A stretch of DNA of 64,000 bases from Bremia lactucae (GCF_004359215.1 NC_090616.1:2127121-2191120); one strand, 5' to 3'; counted from the stretch's first letter, positions 10,018-21,748 are shown. Program-made: numbers and translations. The notes: generated by a model from the letters alone, not told the origin.

Positions 10018-11460
10018 CTAATTCGTCAACCCTTTTGGAGCCTTATCTTCCTGATAGTCTTTTCTAATGTCGTCAAGTAATGTCGACGATAGAATACTTA
10101 TTGTTGAAAAAGTAAGCTTAAGCCCACTTTTGTTTGAAAACGGCTCAAAATTAGGTCGGCGCGGAAGGGCATCAGCGACAACATTGAGTGGTCCTGGCTT
10201 ATATTTAACGAGGAAGTAATACTCCACGAATCGAAACAACCACCTCACCATTCTTTACGAGAGGTAGGGACTGTTGACGGCCGTGCGTAAAGATGCATGT
10301 TCTGTATAAACAATGAACAGTCTATCTCCAAAAGAAACACTAAACTTAGCCGGTGCATATTAAAGGCACCGAGTTCCTTGTCACTGCACTGAATAATTGC
10401 GTTCAGCTGGTTTAAGATTACGCGAATGATAGCAGACGACGCACTCTGTGACATCTGCATCATATTGCGGCAACGCACAGCCGATTGCAAAATCATTGGC
10501 GTCACAGACCACATGAAATGGTATGTCTTGGTCAGCAATCGCTAGGATTGGCGATTGCATCAAACTTTGCTTAAATTCCTTAAAGGAACACCGCCAATCA
10601 GCGTTCCATAACCGCTTTACAATTTTTTTCATTGAAGAAGAAAGATGTACAGTCATTTCGGCATATCTGCGGGAGTACTTGTGCAGGTACGCCTCTAAAT
10701 CAAGGAACTTTTGAAGTCCTTTTACATCGACCGGCACAGGCCAGTTGGTAATTGTCTTAAACTTTTCCAGATCAGGGCGTACGCCGCGGTAAACCACGAT
10801 GCAGCGAGAAGTGGTAAAACGCCGGCAAGGAATACACACTTTTTATGATTCGCATACGATTTGTGTTTACGCTTAAGCGTAACAACCTTTCAGACGTGGG
10901 TAGGGTGTATCTCAAGATCCGACTTCCCGTTCATGGCTCGGCTATGAACAAATACAGCGTCAAAATAGCACGGTAGAAATCCCGCACCAGTCTCAGCAGA
11001 TTGTTACACACCTGTTGAATGTTGCAGAGGCATTACTAAGCCCCTGTGGCATAACTTGCAATTCCCGTAGCATTACGCTTGGTGTACTTACTGACTGCTG
11101 GGAAAGGGAAATCTTGCGCACGCATAAGAATCTGATAGAATTCATTAATCAGATACATAGACGAAAATATATTACTTTTTGACATACCATCAATAATTAC
11201 GTCTTTTAGTAGTAGTATCGGTGTTTGAGCCGGTACCGTTGCAGCATTCAATTTATTGAACGCATGCCCGATCCGCTACCCTCCTTTTGCCTTTTGAACA
11301 CATATAATCGGAGAGCTATGTGGGGAGGTTGACTCTCACATGACTCACTGCCAAGCGATCAGCAAATATCGCTATTACTTGTTCACGAGGCAATGGCCAT
11401 TGCTTCATGACACAGTATTTCGAACCTGGGATAGGTCACTTTCGAGTCGAGTCCCTTTGT
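10018..11460 (-). pseudogene. Reverse transcriptase-RNase H of A2
   Basis: RT blocks include NAATVPAQTPI..KDVIIDGMSKSNIFSSM (11250-11150), then a connection region with KFKTITNWPVPVDVKGLQKF (about 10760). RNase H shows VVCDANDFAIGCALPQY and KYKPGPLNVVADALPRRP (about 10190). Stops and frameshifts occur throughout. The layout matches A1, but with clear divergence. Confidence 0.85.
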
Positions 11461-12306
11461 CGTAAAGCAATTCGGACGCCACTGATTCTAGGAAGACATC
11501 CTTGAATTTAATGAAATCTTTATACAAAGGATTTGTGTTCAATGACTCCCAGGATTAAGAAGTTAAACGTTAAAATCGAGTCTTCTCATCGAGGACGTTT
11601 TCGTCCATCGATGAGCTGCTGTGAACCCGTTGCTTCTCAGGAAATACTATTGCCGACCGGATATTGGCAACGTACATCGTCATCTGTGACAAGTACGAAG
11701 ATCTGCTTGACTTTTGCTACTACGCAGATCACGCAAGAACGTTTTCGGTACTAACGTTTGCAATTAAGTTATCTTCGAATTTAATTTCGGAGGTGCTGTG
11801 TATAAGCGCCTTTACTTAATTCGTTGTTTACTAAAACATTCAATGTTTCAGTTTCCTCTTTATAATTTATTTCCAGAGGTACCCGGAACCCCTATCCACA
11901 GGTTTATCGGGACTGTTTCCCACAAAATTTATCTAAGGACTATTTTCCCCGATTGCCTCGAACTGTAATTGAGGATTTTCGCCATGTCTCTTATAGACAG
12001 GCGTTTCAATTATTCTGGAATATTGCTTATTGAGCATGCATCCTATTTAGTATCACTCAACTTATTCGAGTGGTAGACCTTCGATGGTGCCTGTGCTTGT
12101 ACATAGCCGTCAGTAACAATGTTCTCGTCACAATGGTGGACCTCCGACACTGCCTATGCTTGTGCACAGCCATCGGAATCTAACTCCACTGCATGATGGG
12201 CTTTCACACTGAGGTCTTGTGCAGTCGTGCGAACGACAGGCCAAAAGTCGGCCATCGTACTCAATCGTAGGACATTCACACGCATGTGGACGCTCCAAGA
12301 CGTTCT

Positions 12307-12609
12307 TCAGATGAACCTCTGTTGAAGGATATATATATATATCGTTACGGCTTGATGCTGCCAATTTATGCAGTGCTCGTACTTTCTGAGCCCTGGCAAT
12401 CCAAGGATAACATCAAATTTGTCATCCGCATCAAGTACAATGAAATCATCATCGTACTGATTACCCTTTAACGTGTATTGGATACCAGCTACACGTTTCT
12501 TTACTGTTATAGATGCGCCTATGGCTAAGCGCACTGTCATCCTCGTAAGAGGAATATCGCGCTCAACGAACTTAGGCCCGCGATCTCTTAGCGATTGGCG
12601 CCGAACCAA
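12307..12609 (-). pseudogene. Aspartic protease of A2
   Basis: The flap and C-terminal blocks are clear: ERDIPLTRMTVRLAIGASITV and DDKFDVILGLPGLRKYE. The active-site DCGA segment lies just upstream near 12630-12610 (GCCCCACAATCG complement). A short TA run at about 12330-12343 follows the protease block. Confidence 0.75.
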
Positions 12610-12741
12610 AAATTTCGACGCCCCACAATCGACTGTGGATTCAGTGGTAAGCTATTTGCAACTTTTATTTTCAAGTGATTTTGTTAATTGCACCACCTTT
12701 GGTAATTGCACACAATGTTTGCGTGTAAGGAGCAACTTTCT

Positions 12742-13968
12742 TCAAAAGGCCTGCAAATTCTTTTGACATTGCAGAATCAGTAGGGCGCTCCGCACCTGCT
12801 GAGCCCGACCGTTTTCTACGATACGCCTCGCCGTTGCGGTTTCGCAACAGCGTTGGATCCGCGTCCCCCGCTGTTTTTTTCTGGCGAAAGTTCGACCGTT
12901 TCGCACCATGATCCCTGGAACTGGGCGTGGGGCATTACACTCATAGGCGTAGTGACCCATTTTTTGACAATGATTGCATTTTTGCAACCGTTTTGGTTTT
13001 TGCAGAGCGAGGTTCTCACTCTCCATATTCGAAAGGTCCATAGGTTTTGAACCCGCGTTTTCCTGTCGTCGAGGAGGACGATGTGCTCCCGCGTGGGCAA
13101 AACCTGTTTGAGGCTGAAGTCCCCCTGTTCCGCTATAGAGATCGCTTGATCAAGCGACTCTAAATTTTTAGCCGAAACTGGTGGGTCTTGACCGGACCGT
13201 CTACAAGACCTTTTAAACACAGTTACCTGTACTTGTGGGTCAATTGGATCACTTCCGACACAACTGACCAGGTATCGTGTATGCTGTGTAGATCACGCTT
13301 GCCCTGCTTCAGTTCCAGGAGATCGGATCGAGCCCTAAATTCAGCAAGTCGTGGCTCAGATGATTGTCTAAGCCAGATCTTTAGGATCTCGTACGACCCA
13401 AACATTAATGGATCGTGAAGCTTGAGCTTCAAGGCCCAAAATTTGGCACTTCCAGCCAAGTTGGACATGCCAAATTTTACTTTTGTCGCATGATCACTGA
13501 TATATCGTGCTTCAATGGCATCGTCTTACTCGACGAGCCATTGCAAAAGGGTTTCTCCCTCGACTGCCTCAAACTTAGAGATTTCGATGTTTAAGCTTGC
13601 AAGTCGTCGCGAAAGCGTCGGCCCATTAGCAGCATTTACATGCTGCAGTCTCAACAGTTCCAATTCTTTAACCTTGTTCTCTCAACACCTTAGCGTGTTG
13701 AGAGCTTGTTGGTGAAGCCAGGCTTGTTCTCTTGGGCCCCGTCGAGTTCGTGGTGAATGAACTCGGATATGGCCGCATGCTGCTCATCTCTACCAAGGGT
13801 ATACAGCATGGCGCCAACAGTGGCCCGCCGACAACCAAACTCATTCGTTCGATCGCCCTCAATATAAATAAGCAAACCTTTCAGGCGTTGCGTCGAAACT
13901 TTGTGGAAGGGCTTCGAAGCTCCCTCCTTCTTAACTCAACATCTCAGTGTCGGATAGAGCGTGCGTAG
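12742..13968 (-). pseudogene. Gag of A2 with zinc knuckle
   Basis: The CCHC knuckle reads CNHCQKMGHYAYEC at about 12980-12940. Upstream gag helices are recognisable in short frames (for example WALKLKLHDPLMFGSYEILKIW near 13430-13360). The frame is broken at least four times. Confidence 0.75.
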
Positions 13969-13998
13969 GCCGTTAAACGGACTAAATGTGCTACTAGG

Positions 13999-14305
13999 TG
14001 TAACGGGCACCCTTCACTAGTACTGATCAGTACTAATTAATCTTTCACTGATTATAGTGTAGGGGGGGTGCCTTAAAACTTCACGTACACAAGAGTACAG
14101 AGGAAGGTTATTAAATGGCTAAGGGCTTTGGCCACCAATGCAATTTAAATAATTAGAATTAGGGAAAAGTAAAACTGTATTAATATATTAAGTTTCCTAC
14201 GTATCGATCATTTATCTCCTATATAACTAAATATGTTAATAATTAAGTATGAATGGCGTCTTCTTGCGCACCGCACCATCGTGCCTTATGACGATTGACG
14301 GGGTT
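13999..14305 (-). repeat. 5' LTR of A2
   Basis: On the plus strand it begins TGTAACGGGCACCC, so on the minus strand it ends GTTACA. It aligns with the 3' LTR at 6514-6849; the outer end is decayed and placed only approximately. Confidence 0.7.
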
Positions 14306-15023
14306 AATTTAAACTTTAATCGACGAATCAATTAGAACAAATGTCTATTGCTTCAATATTTCCCAATTAGGTGAATATTGGTATTTTTAAGTCATAAAAT
14401 TAAAAAAAGATAGGCCGGTATAGCGACTTCCCTTTTCGGTATAGCCACACCCCCTCCCCGTCTGTCTTTAATAGAAACGCAAAATCAAATATTTTTACTG
14501 GTCTGGTGATTACAGTCCACCGAAAAGTTAACATTATTTCTTTAGAATCGTCTTAAGATTGCCTTTTTGGCCTACGAAACATCACCACCCATAAATTACA
14601 CCAAGGGAATTGCTAATCTAATTGTCTACTTGAGAGTAGTGTTATGGATGTGACTGCCCCTGGGCACAGAGAAAGATACCGTGTTCGTTTGGCGATTAAA
14701 TGTACTGTTTTTTGCAGGTAAGAAAAAGCCAAGAGGCCCGTACTTGATTGGCAAGTGGCAAGTCATATTAGAGCAAAATGAACAAACAGCAAATCGAGTA
14801 CCACGGAGATGTTGAGCTGAAAATAAGCCTCGAGGGTCGGAGGTGCGCTCTTGCGCCTGCATGTCATTTAGGCTCAGGAAAGGTTTAGCTAATGATCACT
14901 ATTTTTACTTTACGTTCTACCAACTCTGCGGGAGTGCATGCCTACTTTTAAACTGGCGAATCTTAAAGCTCTTTTTGTACCCACCATGAGCGCGAGCAAG
15001 CCACAAGTTCCTTATGCTCAGTT
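14306..15023. other. Spacer between A2 and B1, no gene seen
   Basis: This is AT-rich sequence with only short open frames. I see no motif, RNA gene or similarity to other parts of the window. Confidence 0.5.
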
Positions 15024-15510
15024 TGTAATGGGGCACACATCGATTGGAGAACCGTTGTTGTGGTACATCTACTTTATGGGTAAAATACCCTTTTATCGAA
15101 TTCTAAAATGGTTAGTTACTCAAAACCCATTAGTTATGTGTAATAAATGTGGTCGCCGCCAGATATACATCTGGCGGTCAAAATCTATTTTTTTAATTAG
15201 CTAGGGTAAGGTCTTTAGATTTAAATAATTAAATAAGGTTCAGTTCCCCTTTTGATCTTAAAGCGTGAAGTGCCTTACTAAGGCTTGCGCATTGATCTGT
15301 AAGAGACAGAAGCCTTTCTAAGGTATATCATCTTGGGCACTAGTTGCACTTGATTCTACGAACCCCTGAATTCCTTGAACTAGGATTCCTTAAGCTTTGA
15401 TAGCTTGTGCGATTCTCTGAGCTGTGAAACCCATTAGTTCAATAGAACTAAGTGACATTTTGAGTCTGAAAGTCTTCCTCTGCCTTTAGGAGCGAGGTAG
15501 CTCCGCTACA
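15024..15510 (+). repeat. 5' LTR of B1
   Basis: It begins TGTAATGGGGCACAC and ends GCTCCGCTACA. It matches LTRs at 24855-25316 (inverted), 41813-42144 and 48552-49009. It contains a GC-rich hairpin, CCGCCAGAT at 15156 pairing with ATCTGGCGG at 15169, which is present in the other copies. Confidence 0.85.
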
Positions 15511-15530
15511 CCTGGTAGCACTCGAAGTCA
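15511..15530 (+). other. Primer-binding site candidate of family B
   Basis: TGGTAGCACTCG starts two bases after the LTR end. TGGTAGC is complementary to a tRNA 3' end GCTACCA; initiator-Met tRNA is a common primer, but the tRNA is not identified here. The same TGGTAGCAC follows the LTR of B3 (42147). Confidence 0.5.
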
Positions 15531-15570
15531 ATCTACGCCTGAGTCTTTACAAAACTAATTTCTCACGAAA

Positions 15571-16590
15571 ATGGAAGAGGTTCCAGAATTGTCAGAAGCG
15601 CAACACGCCGCTTATGACAAACTCAAAACCTTATTCGGGCTGGAGCAGCGCGTGGAATTTATTATTTCCCAAGGACCAGAGGTCCTGCATGCAAGGCTTG
15701 AAGCCTTCATGCGGTACGAAGCCTCCCTGATCGGTCAGGTACAGGACCATTTAGCGGCATCTATGCCAACTCGGTACATCTCTGTACCTGACTACGAGCC
15801 GATGGCTCGCCCTCTAACAGTAAATATGAATAAAAATAGGGAAAGGAGGGAAAAAATCTCCCTTTTTGGATTAAGCAGATGGAGATGTCCATTGATTCCG
15901 CCTTGTTCTTAACAGAACGGCAAAAGGTGGCTATGGCCATTTCCAAAATTGGAGGTAGAACGATGGAATGGACCTTATCGTGCAGCACGTCCATAAACGA
16001 CGCTTTTCCCTCATGGGATTCGCTAAAACAGGAAATGACGAGCATGTTTGCACCGCCTGATCAGGCTTTTCGCATGCGACACGGCTCCTAGCGACTCGAC
16101 AGGGTAAAAGAACCTTAGGGACTTTGTCCAGGAGTTGAGAACTCTCATTGCATTTATGCATCAAGACCCTGTGTAAGAAGCAATTGTAGTGACCATCTTT
16201 ATGGGGGCTCTCAATGAGGGCGCCCGGACGGAATTGTTTCGATCTCATCCGGCTACGTTTGAAGAGGCAGTTGCCATAGCGCTACGCGCCGAGTTTGACA
16301 TTTAGTCTGCTCGGGTTAGCACGCCTTTTACCGAACAAGCTCTTCGAGCACATGGGTTCCGTCTCATAGAGCGGAGCCTACAAATTTAGGCCTGGTTGAG
16401 GAAGGAGAAGGGGATCCTCAAGCTGTGGAAAATGCATAAGACCATCCATAGATGTTTTATGTGCGGAAGCACGAAACATTTACGCCCTGCCTGCCCTCTT
16501 CGAAAATCGCGTAAAGCTCGAAAGAGCTCCAACTCCGACCTACAGCAGAGATCTGGTACGGTGCGGGAAAAGGTCGATATCCAGTAGGTG
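15571..16590 (+). pseudogene. Gag of B1
   Basis: It starts MEEVPELSEAQHAAYDKLKT, the same start seen in B2 and B3. The capsid-like part continues through frames at 15879 and 16200. The zinc knuckle is CFMCGSTKHLRPACPL at about 16455-16505. Frameshifts occur near 15830 and 16090. Confidence 0.85.
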
Positions 16591-16673
16591 CGGGGCTCCT
16601 TACTGGGGAATACCTAGGCTTTGTCGAACCTCAAGGAGGCGAGAATAAACAGAATCTAGCCCCAATTAGCTCG

Positions 16674-17040
16674 GTGCTCAATGGCACGGGTGGAGAGTAT
16701 AAGCCTGGCTTGCTAGTCGTTCAAGCGACTGTAAAGGGCTTTGATAAGCCGTGGTCAATTTTAATTGACTCAAGAGCGTCTTGCAACTATGCTCGATGCC
16801 TTTCCCTTGAAGGAAGTCAACAATACGTTAAGGCGCTTAGAGCGGATGAAGGTGATACAATCACTGTTCGCTTACCGACTGGGACTCGTGTCACTGTTCC
16901 CAAGGTTCCATTGAACTTAGGTATAAGTTTCTGGACTTTGACAGTATGGAACGCTGTCTCCTCCTTGATTTGGATTTGAGATATGATCTCATCCTTGGTT
17001 TGGCCTGGTTAAAACACCATGAGCCATAGATCGATTAAAG
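16674..17040 (+). pseudogene. Aspartic protease of B1, catalytic site altered
   Basis: PWSILIDSRASCNYARCLSL contains DSRA where B3 has DSGA, so the active-site glycine is lost. The flap region (ITVRLPTGTRVTVPKVPLNL) and the RYDLILGLAWLKHHEP-like block follow in other frames. Confidence 0.8.
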
Positions 17041-17329
17041 GTCTAAGACCTTAGGCGCCACGTGCAATGTTCCTATCAAAGTCTTGGAGAGTCATGAATT
17101 CACCTTTGCTAGGCAACAGAAGCGCTATTGGCGTGGATCATTAAATGAGTCTGTCACTGTTTTAGGCATTGGCATGTCTGAGTTAATAAACTCTAATGTT
17201 AAAAACATTAATTCTGAGTCCGACTCAGCAGTAATAAGTGGAACGGCACGTACTTCGTCGAGTGGTACTCGTTATAATAACAATTCACTAAATGCTGAAA
17301 GCATTGTTGGCCTAAGGCCGAATCATCAA

Positions 17330-17574
17330 GGTTGCAATATCCCTGAGATACGTGGAGTGGCACGCTAAGTCCAGCGAGTATGATCGGCCGAGGTGGCATC
17401 ATACTGAGTGTCAGTAGTGACACTGTTGGCGGTTCGCCAGGACCTCAATGGTGCAATATCCCTGAGATACGTGGAGTGGCAAGTCTAAGTCCACCGAAAG
17501 TGGTCGGCCGAGGTGGGACCATACTGAGTGTCAACGAGTGTGACACGTGTGACACTGTTGGCAGTTCACCAGGG
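17330..17574 (+). repeat. Tandem duplication, unit about 120 bp, in the B1 protease-RT spacer
   Basis: The segment GCAATATCCCTGAGATACGT through to ACTGTTGGCGGTTCGCCAGG occurs twice (17330-17449, 17450-17574). B2 and B3 have one unit, so the duplication arose in B1. Confidence 0.7.
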
Positions 17575-17721
17575 CATTTTGGGTCACACCCTCCTAATGC
17601 ACGTGAAGCGACACGTAAACGTTCGCTGAATAAGGAAGTTGAGTTACCTAACTCCTTGCCGGATAACATATTAGACACCATGTCTTGAATAGAACCAATA
17701 CAGGCTGGAAAAATCGGGGAC

Positions 17722-18960
17722 GTGAATGTCCTGGCCTCGAAGAAGCCTTTTGCCTCCACTGCAACACAGGGTGGACACGAAGCGTGTATGCCCTCACAAA
17801 GTGATACGAGTGAGCAAGTACATACGCTTGTAAATGGCGTGGCCGGTAACATTGAGGGGGAAGTTAGCCTTGCGGCAATCCCCTCGTTACATGCTCTTTT
17901 AGAGCTAGACGAAATGTCTATTTATGAGTGCGGTCGAGCCTTAAAAGCTGGTGACTTAACTGAAATGGTGGTCATTCGACCTAAGGTTGAGTTAAACTCA
18001 TCGTCACTTCTCGACGAAGCTGTCCTGAATGACACAAAAACTGCACTAAGTGCGCGAAGTGGGTCATCGATCCTTAAAGATCCTACGGATCCCTTTTATT
18101 CCTTAATTAAAGAATTCCAAGATGTGGTATGTAATAACCCACCATCTGTTTTACCTCCGGATAGAGGTGTTCGTCATGAAATTGACTTAGTTCCGGGAAC
18201 CAAATATTGTGTCACAAGACAATGGCCTTTATTAAGGGAGCAGTGTGACGTCATTGACGATTTCTTCCGTGCTAAGCACGAGGCTGGAATGGTACGAGAG
18301 AGCAAATCTCCTCATTCGACACCGACATTTTGTATCAAAATGCCAAATGGTAAATGGCGCATTATACATTCTTATAATAAGCTTAATGCTGCCATTATAC
18401 CAGCACAAACCCATCGCTAGAAAGGATGTTCTTCAGAACAATATGGTGGGATGTACATTGTACAGTGTATTGGGGATGGTCGATGGTTACTACCAATTGC
18501 TCATGTGAGCTAGTGATATCCCGCTTACAGCGGTTAGCACGCCAAGAGGCATGTTATGAGAGTAGCTGATTATACCACAAGGGCTTTCCGACGCCCCGGC
18601 AACATTTAATTGTCTAGGGACGCAACTGTTTTGCCCTCATCGATGTTATGCACATACTTATTTCGATGGCATTTTTGTCCATAGTCGTGCGGAGCAGGGT
18701 CGGTCGGATATGGAAAACCATTTAGACCATTTGCGAGCAGTGCTCGAGTGCATGCGCAAAAACAAATTGTATGCCAATGCATCCAAATGCATTTTTGGCG
18801 CAGACAAAAACCCTTTTTTAGGATGCTTCATTTGAAAGCGAGGCCTTAGAGCGGATCCCGCTAAGGTAAAAGCCATAGTAGATTGGCCGGTTCCTAAAAA
18901 CCAAAAGGAATTGCGTAAGTGGTAGGGTCTTGCCAAATATTAACACAAATTTAGCGAAAA
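17722..18960 (+). pseudogene. Reverse transcriptase of B1, catalytic site altered
   Basis: The N-terminal blocks are well preserved: [40 protein letters not shown] and [15 protein letters not shown]. The catalytic motif at about 18656 reads YFDGIFVHSRAE instead of YFDD, so the second catalytic Asp is gone. Several stops follow 18420. Confidence 0.88.
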
Positions 18961-18970
18961 TTACGCTGAT

Positions 18971-19480
18971 ATGGCTATGCCATCATCTAATCTCCTTAAA
19001 AAGGATACAAAATGGTGCTCGACTAGCACCAAAAATAATGCTTTTCGAGCAGTTAAGGATAGTCTTATCCTTGCTTCGATTCTGGCACTGCCAAACCTAA
19101 ATTGGCCTTTCAGTGTCGTCTGTGATGCATCAGATTTTGCCATTGGCAGTGCTCTGTTAGAAACAGATGTTGACGGGCAGTAACGTGTTATGGCGTTCGA
19201 GTCTAGGCAGCTTAAAGCTGCGGGAAAGAACTACCCAGTTCATGACAAAGAGCTACTTGCTATGAAGTATGCTCTCGTCAAATTCAGAGCTCATCTGCTC
19301 GGCTCTAAGCCGTTTGTGATTTATATAGATCATGCGTCGTTACGCACGGCGACTAAGTCACCTCATCTCTCACAGAGAATGGCCCGATGGCCATCCTTTT
19401 TTGCGGAATAAAACTTCGAGGTGAAAAAAAAATTCGGCAAGCAAAATGCTTTGGCCGATGCGTTATAACGCAGGCCGGAT
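18971..19480 (+). pseudogene. RNase H of B1
   Basis: SVVCDASDFAIGSALLETD, AAGKNYPVHDKELLAMKYAL and IYIDHASLRTATKSPHLSQ are present. In-frame stops lie at about 19184, 19409 and 19466; the last two are shared with B3. Confidence 0.85.
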
Positions 19481-19699
19481 TATGAGGTTCTCATGCAACG
19501 ACTATCTCGTCACCTATTCCTGAATTAATCCGTTCGGCTTACGCCAAGGATGAACAGTGTGTAGCTCTGCTAGGAGGCTTAAAGAACTTGGATTCGGGTA
19601 TTAAATTACCGGCACGTTTGCGTGCAAGTTTACATTGATTTTCTATCGATAACAACCTGTTGCTTTATTGCAAAGACATCGCGGACCCTCCGCGTGTCG

Positions 19700-20690
19700 T
19701 TGTTCCTCATGATGAGGATTTGAAGTACCGGATCTCTATGAGGCATACGATACTGTCCTTGGTGGTCATCTCGGTAGAGAAAGACCTACGGCTCTATCAG
19801 CCAGAGTTATTGGTGGTCCAAACATTATAAATGGGTCAGCACATATGTTCGCACATGCGAAACGTGCCAATGGGTTAAACCCTCGGCACATGCTGCTGCG
19901 CCGCTGGCGAGTCTTCCCGTCCTCATAGGATGCTGGGAGTCCATTAGTATGTATTTTGGTTTTGGGCTGCCGAAAGATTCAGCCGGTAACTCCGGTATAG
20001 TGGTCTTTGTTGACCGTTTGAGCAAAATGGCTCACTTAGCGGCCGTGCCGGATTCCATTGATAGAGGGGGTACAGCTAAGCTGTCTATCGATCGCGGGTT
20101 TCGACAACATGGTTTGCCTGTGGCAATTGTATCTGATTCGGATCCCCGTTTTCACGGGTAAATTCTGGAAATCAATTTTCCGAGTGCTTGGCACCAGATT
20201 GGATTTGTCCACTGCGGACCATCCGCAAAAACCGATGATTAAACCAAACGTGTCAATCGCGTCATTAAAGACGTTTTACGCAGCGTGTGTGCTCAGACAC
20301 CAAAGCGCTGGAGCTCAATACTACCAGTAGTGGAATTCGCGTTAAATAACGCTGTTGATGCCTCTACAGGCTATACTCCGTTTTATATAAACGGTCTTAC
20401 CCACCCGTGCGCTCCGTTAACAATACCACTGCGTGGTTCAGGGCTTGGTGGGAGAGAATTGGCCGATAGGCTTGCTGATATCAGCCCTGTTACCGTTCGT
20501 AAACAAGTAAGCGAGTTTCTCGCGACGCGATTTAGTGTCTTAAGACATGTAAGGGATACGATGGCTAATAGCCAAGACAGACAAAAAGAACAAGCGGATG
20601 CCAAAGGCAGAAGCTGTATTAATTCTTATATGTTCGGAGACCGAGTTTTACTAAACGCTTAAACCTACCTACCAACTTGGTTTCCGCGGT
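19700..20690 (+). pseudogene. Integrase of B1
   Basis: CX2C of the zinc-binding part is seen as TCETCQWVKPSA (about 19855). The core has SGIVVFVDRLSKMAHLAAVP, VSDSDPRF (Asp) and STADHPQ. The catalytic Glu region is altered (PMIKPN). The following C-terminal segment is FALNNAVDASTGYTPFYING. The frame shifts near 20040 and 20160. Confidence 0.85.
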
Positions 20691-20949
20691 CTTCAAGAAT
20701 AATTTGCGCCCGCGCTTTATTGGACCATTTTTACAGTCGTGGCCAAGAAGGGCCTAGCTTGTACGCAAAACCTCTCCAGCAAGCTGCGCACACACCCAGT
20801 ATTTTACTTTGGCTTGCTTAAGCCATATCGAGACCCTTCCCACGTGGACTTGAAGGCGCTTGCGCCGAGACAGGCGGTCGTGCCGCAGATTGCTGTATCC
20901 TCACCAGGATGTTTAGTTGGCCCTCTAAACGAAACTAGCTGACACTCCA

Positions 20950-21290
20950 GTGTCGAAAGACGGTACCGAACCGCGTCAAAAGAGCTCTCAACCCGAGCAA
21001 GGACCTCACGAAGAAGTTGCACCTCGTGCCGTAGAGCATCAAATGCTTCCGCCGAAATTTCGGCCCCCTCCCGCGCTGCTTGATGCGCAGGGGATCCTCC
21101 AGTTTCATGTGGAAAAACTTTTAAAGCGACGTCGTCGTGAGGGTCAATACCAGTATCTGGTGAAGTGGCTAGGGTGCCCCTCTTCTGAAAACTCTTAAGG
21201 GTTCGAGGTACCTTTTCGGCAAGATTGCCTGTACGCCGGTGACGTTTTTGAGCGCCAAGATCAGGGTCAACTCGCGTCAAACGACGCTTC
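20950..21290 (+). pseudogene. Chromodomain of B1
   Basis: FHVEKLLKRRRREGQYQYLVKWLGCPSSENS is followed by a TAA and then in-frame GFEVPFRQDC, so a nonsense codon sits inside the module just before the TWE-like position. The same lesion is in B3. Confidence 0.8.
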
Positions 21291-21748
21291 CCACCACTAA
21301 TCGCGGGATTACGTGGATCTAAAGCCTCAGTGCGGCTTCGATCCTTGGTTGTACGGTCAAATGAAGCACTGAAATATTGGCTAGGCCTTACTTCGTTTTG
21401 TGGCATAAATGCCGGACGTAACAGGCCTTTGGTCTTAAGCTTGGCGTAATCAAAGCGAAGCTTCCGTTCCAAACGATTATCAGCCACGTCCAAGACTCTA
21501 TTATTCCAAATACTGCGGAGGCGGCGGGCCTGATGGACGCAGTTCTCAAATGAGACCTCGTTTTCGTTTTGACTTTTAATTCGTTTCGAAACAAACGATC
21601 GGAATTTCCCTCATTGAAGTCACCGAAGCCCCACGGGCCTGATCACGCAAATGCGTTAGATTCTTCGCGTCATTTCCTTTGGCGTAAGGTATTGCTCATG
21701 AAGAATATCGCGAGCAGCGAGCTCCTCCGACGTCCTGGCCGTGTGACC
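21200..21748 (-). pseudogene. Antisense accessory ORF of family B, 5'-truncated copy in B1
   Basis: The minus-strand frame from about 21500 reads NRLERKLRFDYAKLKTKGLL then PAFMPQNEVRPSQYF. It matches the C-terminal part of the longer antisense ORF in B3. Its N-terminal half is lost at the B1/B2 junction. The continuation of this frame to 20804 over the chromodomain is probably a shadow. Confidence 0.45.

Larger units (their letters stand above)
6514..14305 (-). mobile_element. Family-A Ty3/gypsy chromovirus A2, complete in outline, inactive
   Basis: This element is bounded by two related LTRs (6514-6849 and 13999 to about 14305). Minus-strand order is 5' LTR, gag (13968-12742), protease (12609-12307), RT and RNase H (11460-10018), integrase (10000-9460 and decayed sequence to 8600), chromodomain (8248-7934), plus-strand accessory ORF (6963-7906) and 3' LTR. 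A polypurine tract (AAAGAAGGGATGG, complement of 6850-6862) precedes the 3' LTR. The sequence next to the 5' LTR (AGTAGCAC, complement just left of 13999) resembles the TGGTAGCAC primer-binding site seen in family B. All ORFs are broken by stops and frameshifts. No clear 5-bp target duplication is seen. Confidence 0.88.
19232..21414 (+). repeat. Near-identical tract shared with B3 (45520-47702)
   Basis: By eye the two tracts differ at only two positions (21009 and 21050, both C here and T in B3) over 2183 bp. The sequence on both sides is clearly diverged. They share the same stops and frameshifts in RNase H and integrase. Confidence 0.85.
15024..21748 (+). mobile_element. Family-B Ty3/gypsy chromovirus B1, 3'-truncated
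   Basis: Plus-strand order: 5' LTR (15024-15510), primer-binding-like site, gag (15571-16590), protease (16674-17040), spacer with tandem duplication, RT (17722-18960), RNase H (18971-19480), integrase (19700-20690) and chromodomain (20950-21290). Part of an antisense ORF region runs to 21748. There is no 3' LTR: at 21748/21749 the sequence switches abruptly to the inverted copy B2. Inactivating changes include DSRA for DSGA in protease, YFDG for YFDD in RT, and many stops. Confidence 0.9.

Noticed and set aside
20804..21200. Extension of the family-B antisense frame over the chromodomain and linker
   Set aside because: The overlapping sense strand encodes the known chromodomain, and the antisense frame has no independent sign of conservation; the two copies are near-identical through recent exchange.
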